The translations under genes were made by a program, and so were the position numbers. Positions 21,728-31,446 of a stretch of DNA of 64,000 nt are shown in pieces (the stretch's first letter is position 1; the number at the start of each line of letters is the position of its first letter). The DNA is from Kangiella sp. TOML190 (GTDB taxonomy: Bacteria > Pseudomonadota > Gammaproteobacteria > Enterobacterales > Kangiellaceae). The notes under the pieces were generated by a model, which was given only the letters and a program-made list of their open reading frames with translations, was not told the DNA's origin and did no database searches. The DNA lies in assembly GCF_023706045.1 (NCBI RefSeq), contig NZ_BQYL01000001.1:1178001-1242000 (forward strand), written 5' to 3'.

Positions 21728-22736
21728 TTGAATACATTTGCGCAGCCAATATGGGAAGAAATGGATTTCTGCCCTAAAAAACGTTCAGTGCTCTGGGTTA
21801 TAGCTATTGGCTGTATCTCAACCAATACGTCTGTTTTTGCTGGTCCAGGCGGGCCAACTGCTAATTGTGCTTATGTGCAAAACTTTGACGCTGGTGATCC
21901 GATATACGACTCAACACCTTACCTATACGCTGAATAATACAACGACTTCTAATGGCCAGCATGTGGCGGAGAAAATAAGACCTGGTGTCAATAATCCAGA
22001 CATCGAAACTGATGCTAGTGGTAGCGGTAAATTCTTGTTTAATAATACCGATGGGGGAAATTCAGTAGGCGAGGCTTGGGGTAGTCCAGGCGCTGCTCCC
22101 ATCACTGTTACCCCCAATACCCTATACCGTTTGTCTTTTAAGATGTCGAATTTTAATGGTTTTAGACCACAGTTGATAACTGCCCAGATCAACGGCACAA
22201 CTTTAGCAACGGGTATTACCAATAGCGCCCCTTATCTTGATATAAACGATTTACTAACCGAGTGGGAAACCTTCAACGTTAACTGGTTATCTGGAAGTGC
22301 CACCACGACAGCAGATATATCTTTAATACAAACTCGAACGAATGGCGGAGGCATTGACTGGGGATTTGATGAGATATGGTTATGTCCCATTCGCCCCGAT
22401 ATTGAGGTGACTAAAGATGATACGGCAGCCAACTATACGCCTGGTGGCACAGGAAGCTACACCATCCAAATCAGCAATACCGATGCAACGCCGCCGGATC
22501 AAGGTGTAGAGAGTGTTCAAATCAACGATAGCCTGCCGGCAGGTCTGACTTTATCTGGAGCCTGGTCATGTTCGGTAACGACAGCGGGTGCAGGTGCGGT
22601 GACCACTGCCTGCGGTACATCAAGTGGCGGCGCTGTGGGTGGTAGTGCGGTGAATTTATCGGTGGATTTAGCCGAGGGCGGCGTAATTACCATTACCGTG
22701 CCTATCCAGTACTCAAACGATCCAGCTCAATACTAA
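21728..22736 (+). pseudogene. Secreted DUF11 protein gene with a +1 frameshift
   Basis: The first frame encodes an exported N-terminus (TTG at 21728, or ATG at 21761, signal ending near SVFA) and GPGGPTANCAYVQNFD, then stops at 21935-21937. The next frame continues a protein closely similar to the 3' half of the neighbour at 23126-25551. It holds a beta-sandwich-like region (GSGKFLF, GEAWGSPG, IDWGFDEIWLC) and a C-terminal DUF11 domain ending in DPAQY. Alignment to the neighbour's LYYSLN places one extra base in 21911-21918. It could be a decayed gene, a sequencing error or recoding. If repaired, it would be about 335 aa. Confidence 0.75.
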
Positions 22737-23125
22737 AAATAAATTCATGAGCTACATTACAACTTTGATCGAAACCTTTATGTGGCGGCGTTTGTTAACA
22801 GGTCTATCTTCTTAATAAGCCTTGTCTGGTCAGATATCTCTTTCAACGGCGTTAGCCGCTAGTATTAATTTCAAATGCGATTAAATAGTTGCTCGGCAAA
22901 TCAAGCCTGTTACCATTTTTAGTAATTTTTTTCTGAGGCACAGATCACATTTTCTTGCAATTCCTCTTTGCTGGTAGTAGATTGGTCTACTGATAAGGGC
23001 GGCCCCGGAAGGCGTGTTATGAAACGGAGGGGCTATTTAAGACTAATATTCCCATTATTCTAAAAATTTTTAAACAAAGGACTGTGGTTTTGTGTTTATA
23101 AATACTAGATTAATGGGGTAGTAGT
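22737..23125 (+). promoter_or_regulatory. 389-nt gap with a CRP-like site, promoter and structured leader
   Basis: No gene is visible. TGAGG-CACAGA-TCACA (22934-22949) is a CRP-like site with a degenerate left half, centred 13.5 bp before TTGCAA (22955-22960). A 17-bp spacer and TAGATT (22978-22983) follow. The geometry matches the other two DUF11 promoters. The leader of about 135 nt contains GCCCC...GGGGC pairing near 23001-23033, not recognised as a known riboswitch. 22737-22933 shows nothing clear. Confidence 0.5.
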
Positions 23126-25551
23126 GTGAAAAACTTTAAGACAAGCAGCTTTTTGTCGAAAAAGCTGTCAACAAGTGCGTATTTTACACGCAACATCTTT
23201 ATCGGTTTTGTCTTTGCCACTAGCATTTCCTTGCCATTATATGCCGTCGATACTGATGGTGACGGTTTCGATGATTTGGTGGATATCGATGATGATAATG
23301 ATGGCATTTTAGATACCGTTGAGTGCTCAGCATTTGTTAATTCCATGACCCAAACCGTTGATGCTACGGTTATTACTGATGGTACTAATTTTACTTATGA
23401 GGGTAGCACTTACGCTACTTGGGCGGCTTATGTGGCGGCTTTGACCGCAGATGGCTTTACGGTGTCGACCAATATCATCAGTAGTCCGGTGGATTTAGGG
23501 GCGCCTTTGTTTCCGTTAAATAATCCTTCCTTTGAAGATACTGTTGATGCGCAGTGGGCTACCGGCCTTGCTCAAATTCCTCCTCGTATTACTGTGGGTT
23601 TTAATCAATGGCATAAATTCCAAGGTGGTAATGGTCAACCTGATTATACGGTGGATGTGGATATTCCAGGGCTAGCGGGTACTGGCGTTCGTAATATGGA
23701 GAATATTGGCGAACCTTCGCCTTTTGGCGGTCGCGCGGTATGGGCCTCTTCGGGGGCACTTTAACGGAAGGCGTACGGCAAAGAGTAACCGTAACTGCGG
23801 GGCAGGAGTATGCGCTACCGATAGCTTATACCAGCGATGGCTTCTACCCAGGTTCAACAAATATGGGGGTTACTTTACGAATTTATAACAGCAGTAATGT
23901 CCTTATTCATAACGATAGGATCATTAGTCCAGCATCAATAGCCGCAACCTCAGAGGATTGGTTGGTACACGTCTTTAGGTATACTCCCACCCTAAGCGGC
24001 GACATCACCATTCGCCTAAGCGGGATCCAGGCTGGAAACGCGCAAGGCGTTGTGTTTGATGGTGGAACTGAGTTTTTACCTGCGCAGTCAGAAGTCACCA
24101 TTGTGGGCCCAGAAGTGATTAGTAGTTTCGATTATAACGATGGTAGCGGTACTCAGACCGTTAATCTGCAGCTGGATTCGCAGGATTGCAGTACGGATAC
24201 CGATAGCGATGGGCTAAGTGATGAGCTTGATATTGATGCTGATAATGATGGCATTCCAGACAATATTGAGGCGCAAACAACTGCGAGTTATATTGCTCCT
24301 AGTAACAGCGATGCTAACAATAATGGTTTAGACGATGCCTATGAATCGAGCGGTATCACCCCAGTTGATACTGACTCGGATATGACGCCAGATTATAAAG
24401 ACAGCGATGCGGATAATGATGGTATTGCTGATATGTCGGAAAATGGCATCTTTGAGCCCGACAGTTCGGTCAATAGTGATGCCGATGGCGATGGTTTGTT
24501 GGACGACTTTGATTCAGTAGATGGTGGAACAAACCTTGGTGTGCGCCGTAATGTCATTGATGGCATGAATCCGAATAATTTTACCAGCACTTGGGGAGAC
24601 CTGGATAATGATGTGGCTAATGATAACGGTGATGGTGCCACGCCATTAACCCAAGATGTGAACTTTAGAGATGCTTCGGATGATGTCGATCCGGGCGGCC
24701 CAACCGCAGATTGTGCTTATGTACAAAACTTTGATGGCTTGGCGCCACAATATGACTCTAAACTATATTATTCGCTCAATAGAGGAGCCAATGGCCAGCA
24801 TATAGCCATGTCAAATGCTATCCCAAGTGATGCTAGCGGTAGCGGTAAATTCTTGTTCCATAATACGGATGATGATCCTGTTGAGCCCAGCACGTCAGCT
24901 ACCACTCAAGGTGAAGCTTGGGGCAGCCCGGGAGTCAGCCCGATAATGGTTATACCTAACACTCTCTATCGCTTGGTCTTTAAGATGGCGAGTAATAACC
25001 GCCGAAACCCTCCCTTGATCGATGTGCAAATAAACGGTATTACCTTAGGAATAGGACTAACGCCAGCTTCACAGCGTATTTGGGAAACTTTTAGTGTGAA
25101 CTGGTTTTCAGGCAGTACTAATACTGCTGATATATCTCTGATCCAAACCCGAGAATTGTCAGGAGGGTTGGACTGGGGATTTGATGAAATAGAGTTGTGT
25201 GCGATTCGCCCAGATATTCAAGTAACCAAGGATGACGCTGCGGCTAGTTATACCCCAGGCGGTACAGGAAGCTATGTTATTCGGATCAGTAACTTGGATT
25301 TGAGTATACCTGATCACGGAGTAGAAGGCGTTTCAATTAATGATACCTTGCCTGATGGAGTGACCTTATCTGGCGCTTGGTCTTCTGCAGTGACCTCAGC
25401 TGGCGCGGGGGTGGTGACTACTGGCTGCGGCTCAGCAAGCGGCGGGGCTGTTGGCGATAGTGCGGTGAGTTTATTGGTGGATTTAGCCGATGGCGGAGAG
25501 GTTTCCATAAGCGTCCCTGTCCAATATGCTATCGACTCTTTGGACTATTAA
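23126..25551 (+). pseudogene. Secreted TSP3/DUF11 protein gene with a -1 frameshift in a G run
   Basis: The GTG start gives a signal peptide (ending near LPLYA) and a TSP3 repeat (DTDGDGFDD...DDDNDGILD) like that of the 899-aa protein. The frame then breaks at GGGGG (23752-23756), stopping at 23764. One more G would join AVWASS to GGTLTEGVRQ in the next frame. That frame continues with a jelly-roll-like region, TSP3 repeats (TDTDSDGLSD, DNDGIPDNIEAQ), a module shared with the preceding gene (PGGPTADCAYVQNFD) and a truncated DUF11 domain ending in SLDY. Repaired length would be about 808 aa. It may be phase-variable, recoded, decayed or a homopolymer sequencing error. Confidence 0.78.
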
Positions 25552-25733
25552 GGTGCTGCTCACTGCTACGCAGAATTTTTAGTGTATTGAAAGGGTAAAG
25601 CGAGTGTGAACTAGGTTTTACGACTTAAGACTAAAGTTGCTTTTTGTAAAAAAGTGTGACACCCAACCCAGTCCAAAGTGAATCCTTAGGGTAGTATCGG
25701 GCTTTATTTTGTTCCTATAAGCCAGTATTGACA

Positions 25734-27401
25734 ATGAGAAAGCTATTAAAACCCTTTGCCATTTTGCTTACAAGTCTAGTGCTATACGCTTGTGGTGGTG
25801 GCTCCGATTCGGAAACTACCACTACTACACCGCCACCTACCGGCGGCGGTAATCCTCCACCTCCGGTTACCAAAGCTGAAGCGGTTCGTTTGCTACAACA
25901 AGCTACTTTTGGTACCCGAATGCAAGATATCGATGAAGTTGTCGATAGGGGGATCGAGGATTGGATTGATTGGCAACTGAGCCTGCCTGCGACTAAGCAT
26001 TTAGACTATTACAACGAAGTCACGATTGAAGATGATAATACCTGGAGCCAGCATATTAATGCTTGGTGGGATCGCTCTTTAACCGCTGAAGATCAGTTAA
26101 AACAAAGAGTTGCTTTTGCCTTAAGCCAGATATTGGTCATTGGACAGTCAGGAGTTAGTGCTGGAGGCCAAGACGGTGTGCGCTCACTTTCCAATTATTA
26201 TGATGTATTACTGACAGAAGGTTTGGGTAACTATCGTCAGTTGATTGAGTCAGTCACCCTAAATCCAGTGATGGGTGAATACTTGAGTATGCTGCGTAAT
26301 GAAAAGCCTGACTTGGAAAAAAATATTCGTCCGGATGAGAACTATGCAAGAGAGTTGATGCAGCTTTTCACCATTGGCTTGGTCGAGCTTGAGCTTGATG
26401 GTGAGGTTAAAACCGGTAGTCAGGGCAATCCTATCCCTACTTACAATCAGGACATTATTGAAGGTTTTGCCCACGTATTTACCGGCTGGACCTGGAGCAA
26501 TGCGGAAAGGTTCAAATGGTGGGATGAGAATCGAGATCTGCTTGGTCCAATGAAGGCCTTTGCCGATTATCATGCGGAAGGCGAAAAGCAAGTATTAAAT
26601 GGAGTTGTGATCCCTGCCGGCCAAACGCCAGAGCAGGACTTAGAGCAAGCACTGGACAATATTTTCAATCATCCTAACGTTGGCCCTTTTATTTCTAAGC
26701 AATTGATTCAGAAATTGGTTACCAGCAATCCTTCTAATGCTTATGTGCAGAGAGTGGCTACCATTTTTAACAATAATGGAGCGGGTGTTCGGGGCGATAT
26801 GAAAGCCGTTGTTAAAGCCATTTTAATGGATGACGAGGCTCGTAGCGGAACCACTTCTAGTGACAAAATTTTCGGTAAAGTAAAAGAGCCTATTTTGCGC
26901 TTGACTGCTTTGTGGCGCGCTTTTGATGCGAAAACGACCAATGGTATTTATGACTTTCGCTGGGTAAACAACGACTTTGCTCAGGGCCCTTTACAATCAC
27001 CCAGTGTCTTTAATTTCTTTTCGCCATTTTATTCACCGCAAGGTCAATTTAAAGATAATGACTGGGTCGCTCCTGAAATGCAGATTCACTCTGAAGGGAC
27101 TATGGCTAAAATGACCAATCATTTGCATTGGCGAGCGCTTAGCTTGAATAATTTCGCTAGAGCTAATCCAGATGAGAATGATATTGTTATAGATATTACT
27201 CGAGAACGAGATTTGGCCAATGATATAGATGCTTTGATCGATCACTTAAATTTATTATTGTTAGCCGAACAAATGAGTGATGAACTCAAACTAGCATTGA
27301 CTGATTTTCTAAACAGTTTTGGTGAGGAAGATTATGAAGATAAAGCGGCTGATGCCATTGGTTTAATTATTACATCGCCAGAATTTGCGGTTCAACGATA
27401 A
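25734..27401 (+). CDS. DUF1800 family lipoprotein
   Basis: This 555-aa protein belongs to the uncharacterised DUF1800 family. The N-terminus is a lipoprotein signal, with hydrophobic stretch PFAILLTSLVLYA and lipobox LYAC (Cys about 20), followed by a Gly/Thr/Pro-rich linker. Family motifs AVRLLQQATFG and RPDENYARELMQLFTIGL are present, as is DIIEGFAHVFTGWTW. ATG 25734 is preferred over an in-frame TTG at 25728, and no strong ribosome-binding site precedes either. The DUF1501 gene follows within 15 nt, the usual partner of DUF1800. Confidence 0.9.
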   Translation: MRKLLKPFAILLTSLVLYACGGGSDSETTTTTPPPTGGGNPPPPVTKAEAVRLLQQATFGTRMQDIDEVVDRGIEDWIDWQLSLPATKHLDYYNEVTIEDDNTWSQHINAWWDRSLTAEDQLKQRVAFALSQILVIGQSGVSAGGQDGVRSLSNYYDVLLTEGLGNYRQLIESVTLNPVMGEYLSMLRNEKPDLEKNIRPDENYARELMQLFTIGLVELELDGEVKTGSQGNPIPTYNQDIIEGFAHVFTGWTWSNAERFKWWDENRDLLGPMKAFADYHAEGEKQVLNGVVIPAGQTPEQDLEQALDNIFNHPNVGPFISKQLIQKLVTSNPSNAYVQRVATIFNNNGAGVRGDMKAVVKAILMDDEARSGTTSSDKIFGKVKEPILRLTALWRAFDAKTTNGIYDFRWVNNDFAQGPLQSPSVFNFFSPFYSPQGQFKDNDWVAPEMQIHSEGTMAKMTNHLHWRALSLNNFARANPDENDIVIDITRERDLANDIDALIDHLNLLLLAEQMSDELKLALTDFLNSFGEEDYEDKAADAIGLIITSPEFAVQR

Positions 27402-27415
27402 GGGGTTTGAGAAAC

Positions 27416-28774
27416 ATGACATCTAAAAAAGTAAACCGCAGAGATTTTTTAAAGCTTGGTGCTGGTGCTTTGGCTACGGCGGGACTAGCCAATTGGCCCC
27501 AAGCGGGCTTAGCTGCTGCCAATCCGCCGTCGGATTACAAAGCAATCGTGAACATCTTTTTCTTGGGTGGTAATGATGGTTTTAATATGGTTATTCCGCG
27601 CAGTGATTTTGAATACGATGAATACGCGGCTTCGCGGCAAAATTTAGCCGTAGCTAAATCTGACTTACTGGCCATTAACCCAATCACAGCCGGTGGTGCT
27701 CAATATGGACTACACCCTATGATGAGTGAAGTGCAGCAGCTTTTCTCAGACGGCAGACTAGGCGTAATGGCTAATGTGGGTAACTTGATTCAACCTGTTA
27801 CTAAAGCCCAGCTTGAGAACCCGAATACACCGCGACCAAGGCAACTGTTTTCGCATAACGACCAGCAGGATCAATGGCGTTATGGCGACCCTAACACAGA
27901 GCAGTCGGGTTGGGGCGGTCGTCTTATGGATTATAAGATAGCCGATAACACCAATCCATTGTTAACGGGAATGGCTATCGGTGGTCGCTCGAAATGGTTA
28001 GTTAGCCAACAAAACTTGGATATTTCCATTAATCGCAATGGTTTTGATAACTATAGCTATGTTCGTCCGGATGCGAATTGGACCCAGAATAGACGTACTG
28101 CTTTTCAAAGTTTATTGCATCAAAACTACGGTAATGCTTTTGCTCAAGAATTCTCGGGTACTCAAAAAAGAACCATGGATCTGGTGGAGCAAGTAGGCAG
28201 TTTAATCAATGATCTGCCGGAATTCACAACGAGTTTACCCGAGCAGCAAAATCGTTTAGCGGAGAGCTTGCGCATGGTTGGTCGTATGATCGCGATCCGC
28301 GAACAACTTGGTATGACTCGTCAGGTGTTTTATGTGGCTATGGGCGGTTTTGATACGCATGACGACCAACTTCAAAACCAACCAGCATTGCTACAGCAGA
28401 TCAGCCAAGCACTTAAGTATTTCTACGATCTAACGGTGGAGTTAGGCGTCGAGAACTCAGTGACTAGCTTTACTAGCTCAGAGTTTGGTCGAACTCTGAC
28501 CTCCAATGGCGATGGTACCGATCATGCCTGGGGAAATCATCAGTTGATGATGGGCGGTTCAGTGCGCGGTGGCGATATCTATGGCACCATGCCGAGCTTG
28601 GAGATCGGTGGTATCGACGATTATCGTGATGACGGGCGGATAATTCCAACCAGCTCAGTAGAGCAGTACGCTAAACCAATTTTAGATTGGTATGGTATGG
28701 ATGCTAATCAGTTGGCTACTATTTTGCCGAACTTGAGCGCTTTTGATGCCAATGCTTTGGACTTTATGTTGTAG
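27416..28774 (+). CDS. DUF1501 family protein, Tat-exported
   Basis: A 452-aa protein of the DUF1501 family (alkaline-phosphatase/sulfatase-like fold) of unknown function. The N-terminus is a twin-arginine signal (NRRDFLKLGAGALATAGLA), so it is exported folded, probably with a metal cofactor. Family motifs FFLGGNDGFNMVIPR, GGFDTHDDQ and SEFGRTLTSNGDGTDHAWG supply the conserved Asp/His/Glu residues. ATG 27416 is chosen over TTG 27407 because it starts directly before the Tat motif. It forms an operon with the DUF1800 gene. Confidence 0.9.
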   Translation: MTSKKVNRRDFLKLGAGALATAGLANWPQAGLAAANPPSDYKAIVNIFFLGGNDGFNMVIPRSDFEYDEYAASRQNLAVAKSDLLAINPITAGGAQYGLHPMMSEVQQLFSDGRLGVMANVGNLIQPVTKAQLENPNTPRPRQLFSHNDQQDQWRYGDPNTEQSGWGGRLMDYKIADNTNPLLTGMAIGGRSKWLVSQQNLDISINRNGFDNYSYVRPDANWTQNRRTAFQSLLHQNYGNAFAQEFSGTQKRTMDLVEQVGSLINDLPEFTTSLPEQQNRLAESLRMVGRMIAIREQLGMTRQVFYVAMGGFDTHDDQLQNQPALLQQISQALKYFYDLTVELGVENSVTSFTSSEFGRTLTSNGDGTDHAWGNHQLMMGGSVRGGDIYGTMPSLEIGGIDDYRDDGRIIPTSSVEQYAKPILDWYGMDANQLATILPNLSAFDANALDFML

Positions 28775-28856
28775 GTAAAAAGCGTTTAAAAAAAGTATCC
28801 TATTTGTGCGTGATATTTGTTAGCATGTAGGGCAATGTAAAGCTTGAAGTTCACCA

Positions 28857-30068
28857 ATGTTACGCACGATCACTTGCTCTGCTCTGGGCCTAATCAGCCT
28901 TTTGGCACTTTCGGTGCAATCTGCGCCCAGAAAGCTCATCAACGGCTCTTTTGAAGAGCCTGAAGTCACCTTAGCTGCTCAATGGCAGTTATTTAATGAA
29001 ACTATCGTACCAGGCTGGGATACCACTGCTGCAGGCGGTAGTGTCGAATTGTGGGAGGGTTTATTGGGGATTTCGGCGCCCGATGGTGACCAGATCACCG
29101 AGTTGAACTCCACCTCGCGCGCTACCATGTCGCAAAACTTCTGTTTAGCCGACGGTGAAACCCTTAGCTGGAGTTTTTGGCACCGTGGCCGCTCTGGCAA
29201 TGAACGCATGCGTTTAGACTTTGGTAGCCAAACGGCGACGGACGTGACCACAGGCACCAGTTTTCAACAATATTCAGGCTCCATCACCATTGTCGGCAGT
29301 GGTAACAAGAATGTTTCACTGGTATCCATATCGCCCAATAGCTCACTCGGAAATCTAGTCGATGATCTAGTGATCCCCTTACCGCCACTGGTCGAATTTC
29401 TAGCGGCAACTAACGGTGGTGTGGAAGGTAGTGGTGATGATATTCCAAGGCTTCGGCTAAATGGTGAGTTGAGCAGTGCTGGCAGCGTTGATGTGGTGGT
29501 AACTGGCGGTAGTGCCACTGATGGAACCGACTTTAGCTTAGTGGAAACGGTGGTGGTGCCTGCGGGTGACTATGACGGCACTGCCGCAACTTCCATTCCA
29601 ATCAATCTAACCATATTGAATACCTTTGATTTAGAGGCTGACGAAACCATTAGTTTTGGCTTGGCTAATGCTTTGGGTGGGGTTCGGATTGCTGATGCGG
29701 ATTGTGATGGGACGAATCAGCTCAGCAATGTTTACACCATAGCTGACGATGACGATTCGGTTGATCTCAGGGTTATCAAGAACGACTCTCAAGTCAGTTA
29801 TACTCCCGGCAGTAGCGGGATTTATGTGATCAATGTGTTCAATGATGGCCCCGGCGATGTTCAGGATGCCTTGGTGGTTGATGATTTGCCCAATGGCTTA
29901 ACACTGAACGGTGCTGTCACTTGTAATACCAGCGCTCCTTCAAGCTGCAATGTCACCTCGGGCGCAACCGAGCCAGTGAACGTTAACGTTTCTTTGGAGT
30001 CCGGCGCTTCGGCGATCATTAGCATTCCCGTGTTGTTTTCTGCGGATCCTTCTGATTACCTACCTTAA
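28857..30068 (+). CDS. Secreted Calx-beta-like/DUF11 protein
   Basis: A 403-aa exported protein. It has a signal peptide of about 23 residues (GLISLLALSVQSA), an N-terminal NGSFEEP...PGWD domain as in many secreted Gram-negative proteins, and a Calx-beta-like segment (about 200-300, GTDFSLVETVVVPAGDYDG). It ends in a C-terminal DUF11 domain (about 305-403) stopping at DPSDYLP. This stop coincides with the stops of the other three DUF11 proteins here. It lies 82 nt after the DUF1501 gene and may share its transcript. No promoter of its own was found. Confidence 0.82.
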   Translation: MLRTITCSALGLISLLALSVQSAPRKLINGSFEEPEVTLAAQWQLFNETIVPGWDTTAAGGSVELWEGLLGISAPDGDQITELNSTSRATMSQNFCLADGETLSWSFWHRGRSGNERMRLDFGSQTATDVTTGTSFQQYSGSITIVGSGNKNVSLVSISPNSSLGNLVDDLVIPLPPLVEFLAATNGGVEGSGDDIPRLRLNGELSSAGSVDVVVTGGSATDGTDFSLVETVVVPAGDYDGTAATSIPINLTILNTFDLEADETISFGLANALGGVRIADADCDGTNQLSNVYTIADDDDSVDLRVIKNDSQVSYTPGSSGIYVINVFNDGPGDVQDALVVDDLPNGLTLNGAVTCNTSAPSSCNVTSGATEPVNVNVSLESGASAIISIPVLFSADPSDYLP

Positions 30069-30208
30069 TTCCCTGCCGCTAGCCAAATAGTCTTCTCAAA
30101 TTAAGGATTCTATTGACGGTAAGCTATGCCGGCCCTTGAGCGCCGATAAAAGTCATCGGCAAGGCTTGTCTTCTGAGCGAATAAGCGGTAATTATCTGCT
30201 AACAACAG

Positions 30209-30246
30209 TTGTTATCCGTTGCTAGATCGTGTATTATTCGCGTCCC
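30209..30246 (+). promoter_or_regulatory. Promoter of the S10 operon
   Basis: TTGTTA (30209-30214), a 17-bp spacer, TATTAT (30232-30237), then discriminator TCGCGTCCC. The discriminator shares the CGCGYCC core with the rpsL, rplN and rpsM promoters. The transcript would have a leader of about 180 nt. 30069-30208 shows nothing else I can name. Confidence 0.75.
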
Positions 30247-30355
30247 TTTGTAGGCGTCATTGCCACAATTAGGGTTGTTCTTGCAAAGTGATTTCTTCAT
30301 AAGTTATTGATTTTGCTAACAACAGGCTCGATTTGAGTCTGATTAATAAATGGCT

Positions 30356-30393
30356 ACCGCACCCCTCAATGAAGTAGGGTGGAGCGGTTTTTT
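30356..30393 (+). terminator. S10-leader attenuator hairpin
   Basis: ACCGC (30356-30360) pairs with GCGGT (30384-30388), and ACCC (30361-30364) pairs with GGGT (30377-30380). Six T residues follow. In enterobacteria, ribosomal protein L4 binds the S10 leader and causes termination at a hairpin of this type just before rpsJ. The position, 35 nt before rpsJ, fits. Confidence 0.75.
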
Positions 30394-30427
30394 ATGTTCT
30401 TTAAATGTAATTTAGGAGTTCTTTGCA

Positions 30428-30739
30428 ATGGCAAAGCAACGTATTCGAATCAGATTGAAAGCATTCGATCACAAGTTGATTGACTTATCGACTTCAGAGA
30501 TCGTGAACACTGCTAAGCGTACTGGTGCTCAGGTTAAAGGTCCTATTCCTTTACCAACTCGTAAGGAGCGCTACACCATCTTGATTTCACCTCACGTGAA
30601 TAAAGATGCTCGTGATCAGTACGAAATTCGTACGCACAAGCGTTTAGTAGATATCATCGAGCCAACTGAGAAAACAGTTGATGCATTGATGAAATTGGAT
30701 TTAGCAGCGGGTGTTGATGTTCAAATTAGTCTTACTTAA
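30428..30739 (+). CDS. rpsJ: Small subunit ribosomal protein S10 (NusE)
   Basis: S10 (103 aa) is a 30S head protein and, as NusE, partners NusB in antitermination and NusG in coupling. The sequence matches the family across its length ([31 protein letters not shown]). It is first in the S10 operon. In most relatives it directly follows tuf, but here 9 kb intervenes. Confidence 0.98.
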   Translation: MAKQRIRIRLKAFDHKLIDLSTSEIVNTAKRTGAQVKGPIPLPTRKERYTILISPHVNKDARDQYEIRTHKRLVDIIEPTEKTVDALMKLDLAAGVDVQISLT

Positions 30740-30796
30740 GACTAGAGCGAACACTCACTGAATTTGGGTTGATAACCATATAATTGAGGTTAAAAC

Positions 30797-31429
30797 ATGG
30801 CTATCGGAATTGTAGGTATAAAGCGTGGTATGACTCGTGTCTTCACTGAAGACGGCGTGTCTATTCCCGTGACCGTAGTAGAAGCCGATCCGAATCGCAT
30901 CGCTCAGTTGAAAACGACTGACGTTGATGGTTACGAAGCGGTTCAAGTAACTACCGGTACCCGTAAAGCAAACCGTATCACTAAAGCAGAAGCAGGCCAC
31001 TTTAAGAAAGCAGGCGTGGAAGCTGGTCGCGGTTTGTGGGAGTTTCGTGTAGATACACTAGAAGGTTTTGAAGTTGGCGGCACTATTAATGTCGAAACTT
31101 TTGAAGCTGGCCAAAAAGTTGACGTAACTGGTACTTCTAAAGGTAAAGGTTACGCTGGCGCGATCAAACGTTGGAATTTCCGTGGACAAGATTCTACCCA
31201 CGGTAACTCGGTTTCTCACCGTGCTCCAGGTTCGATTGGTCAAAACCAAACGCCTGGCCGCGTATTCAAAGGTAAGAAAATGTCTGGCCACATGGGTGCG
31301 GAGCGCGTAACAGTACAAACGTTAGAAGTTGTACGAGTTGATGCGGAACGCAATTTGTTATTAATCAAAGGTGCCGTACCTGGCGCTACCGGCGGTGACG
31401 TTATCGTGCGTCCTGCTGAGAAAGCTTAA
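30797..31429 (+). CDS. rplC: Large subunit ribosomal protein L3
   Basis: L3 (210 aa) binds near the 3' end of 23S rRNA, with a loop reaching the peptidyl transferase centre. The [20 protein letters not shown] segment contains the Gln methylated by PrmB in relatives. AGGTTAAAAC precedes the ATG. It is the second gene of the S10 operon. Confidence 0.98.
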   Translation: MAIGIVGIKRGMTRVFTEDGVSIPVTVVEADPNRIAQLKTTDVDGYEAVQVTTGTRKANRITKAEAGHFKKAGVEAGRGLWEFRVDTLEGFEVGGTINVETFEAGQKVDVTGTSKGKGYAGAIKRWNFRGQDSTHGNSVSHRAPGSIGQNQTPGRVFKGKKMSGHMGAERVTVQTLEVVRVDAERNLLLIKGAVPGATGGDVIVRPAEKA

Positions 31430-31446
31430 GCCTAAGGAGTTTGACT

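Noticed and set aside
22990-23040. Cyclic-di-GMP (GEMM) riboswitch in the DUF11 leader
   Set aside because: The segment has GAAACGGAGGGGC-like bases, but the other conserved parts of the motif are not found.
25655-25670. TGTGA half-site upstream of the DUF1800 gene as a fourth CRP site
   Set aside because: The right half reads ACCCA and no promoter lies at the distance seen for the other three sites.
21462-30427. Mobile element or prophage origin for the accessory block
   Set aside because: No transposase, integrase, terminal inverted repeats or target duplications were found. The tuf repeat is the only long repeat nearby.
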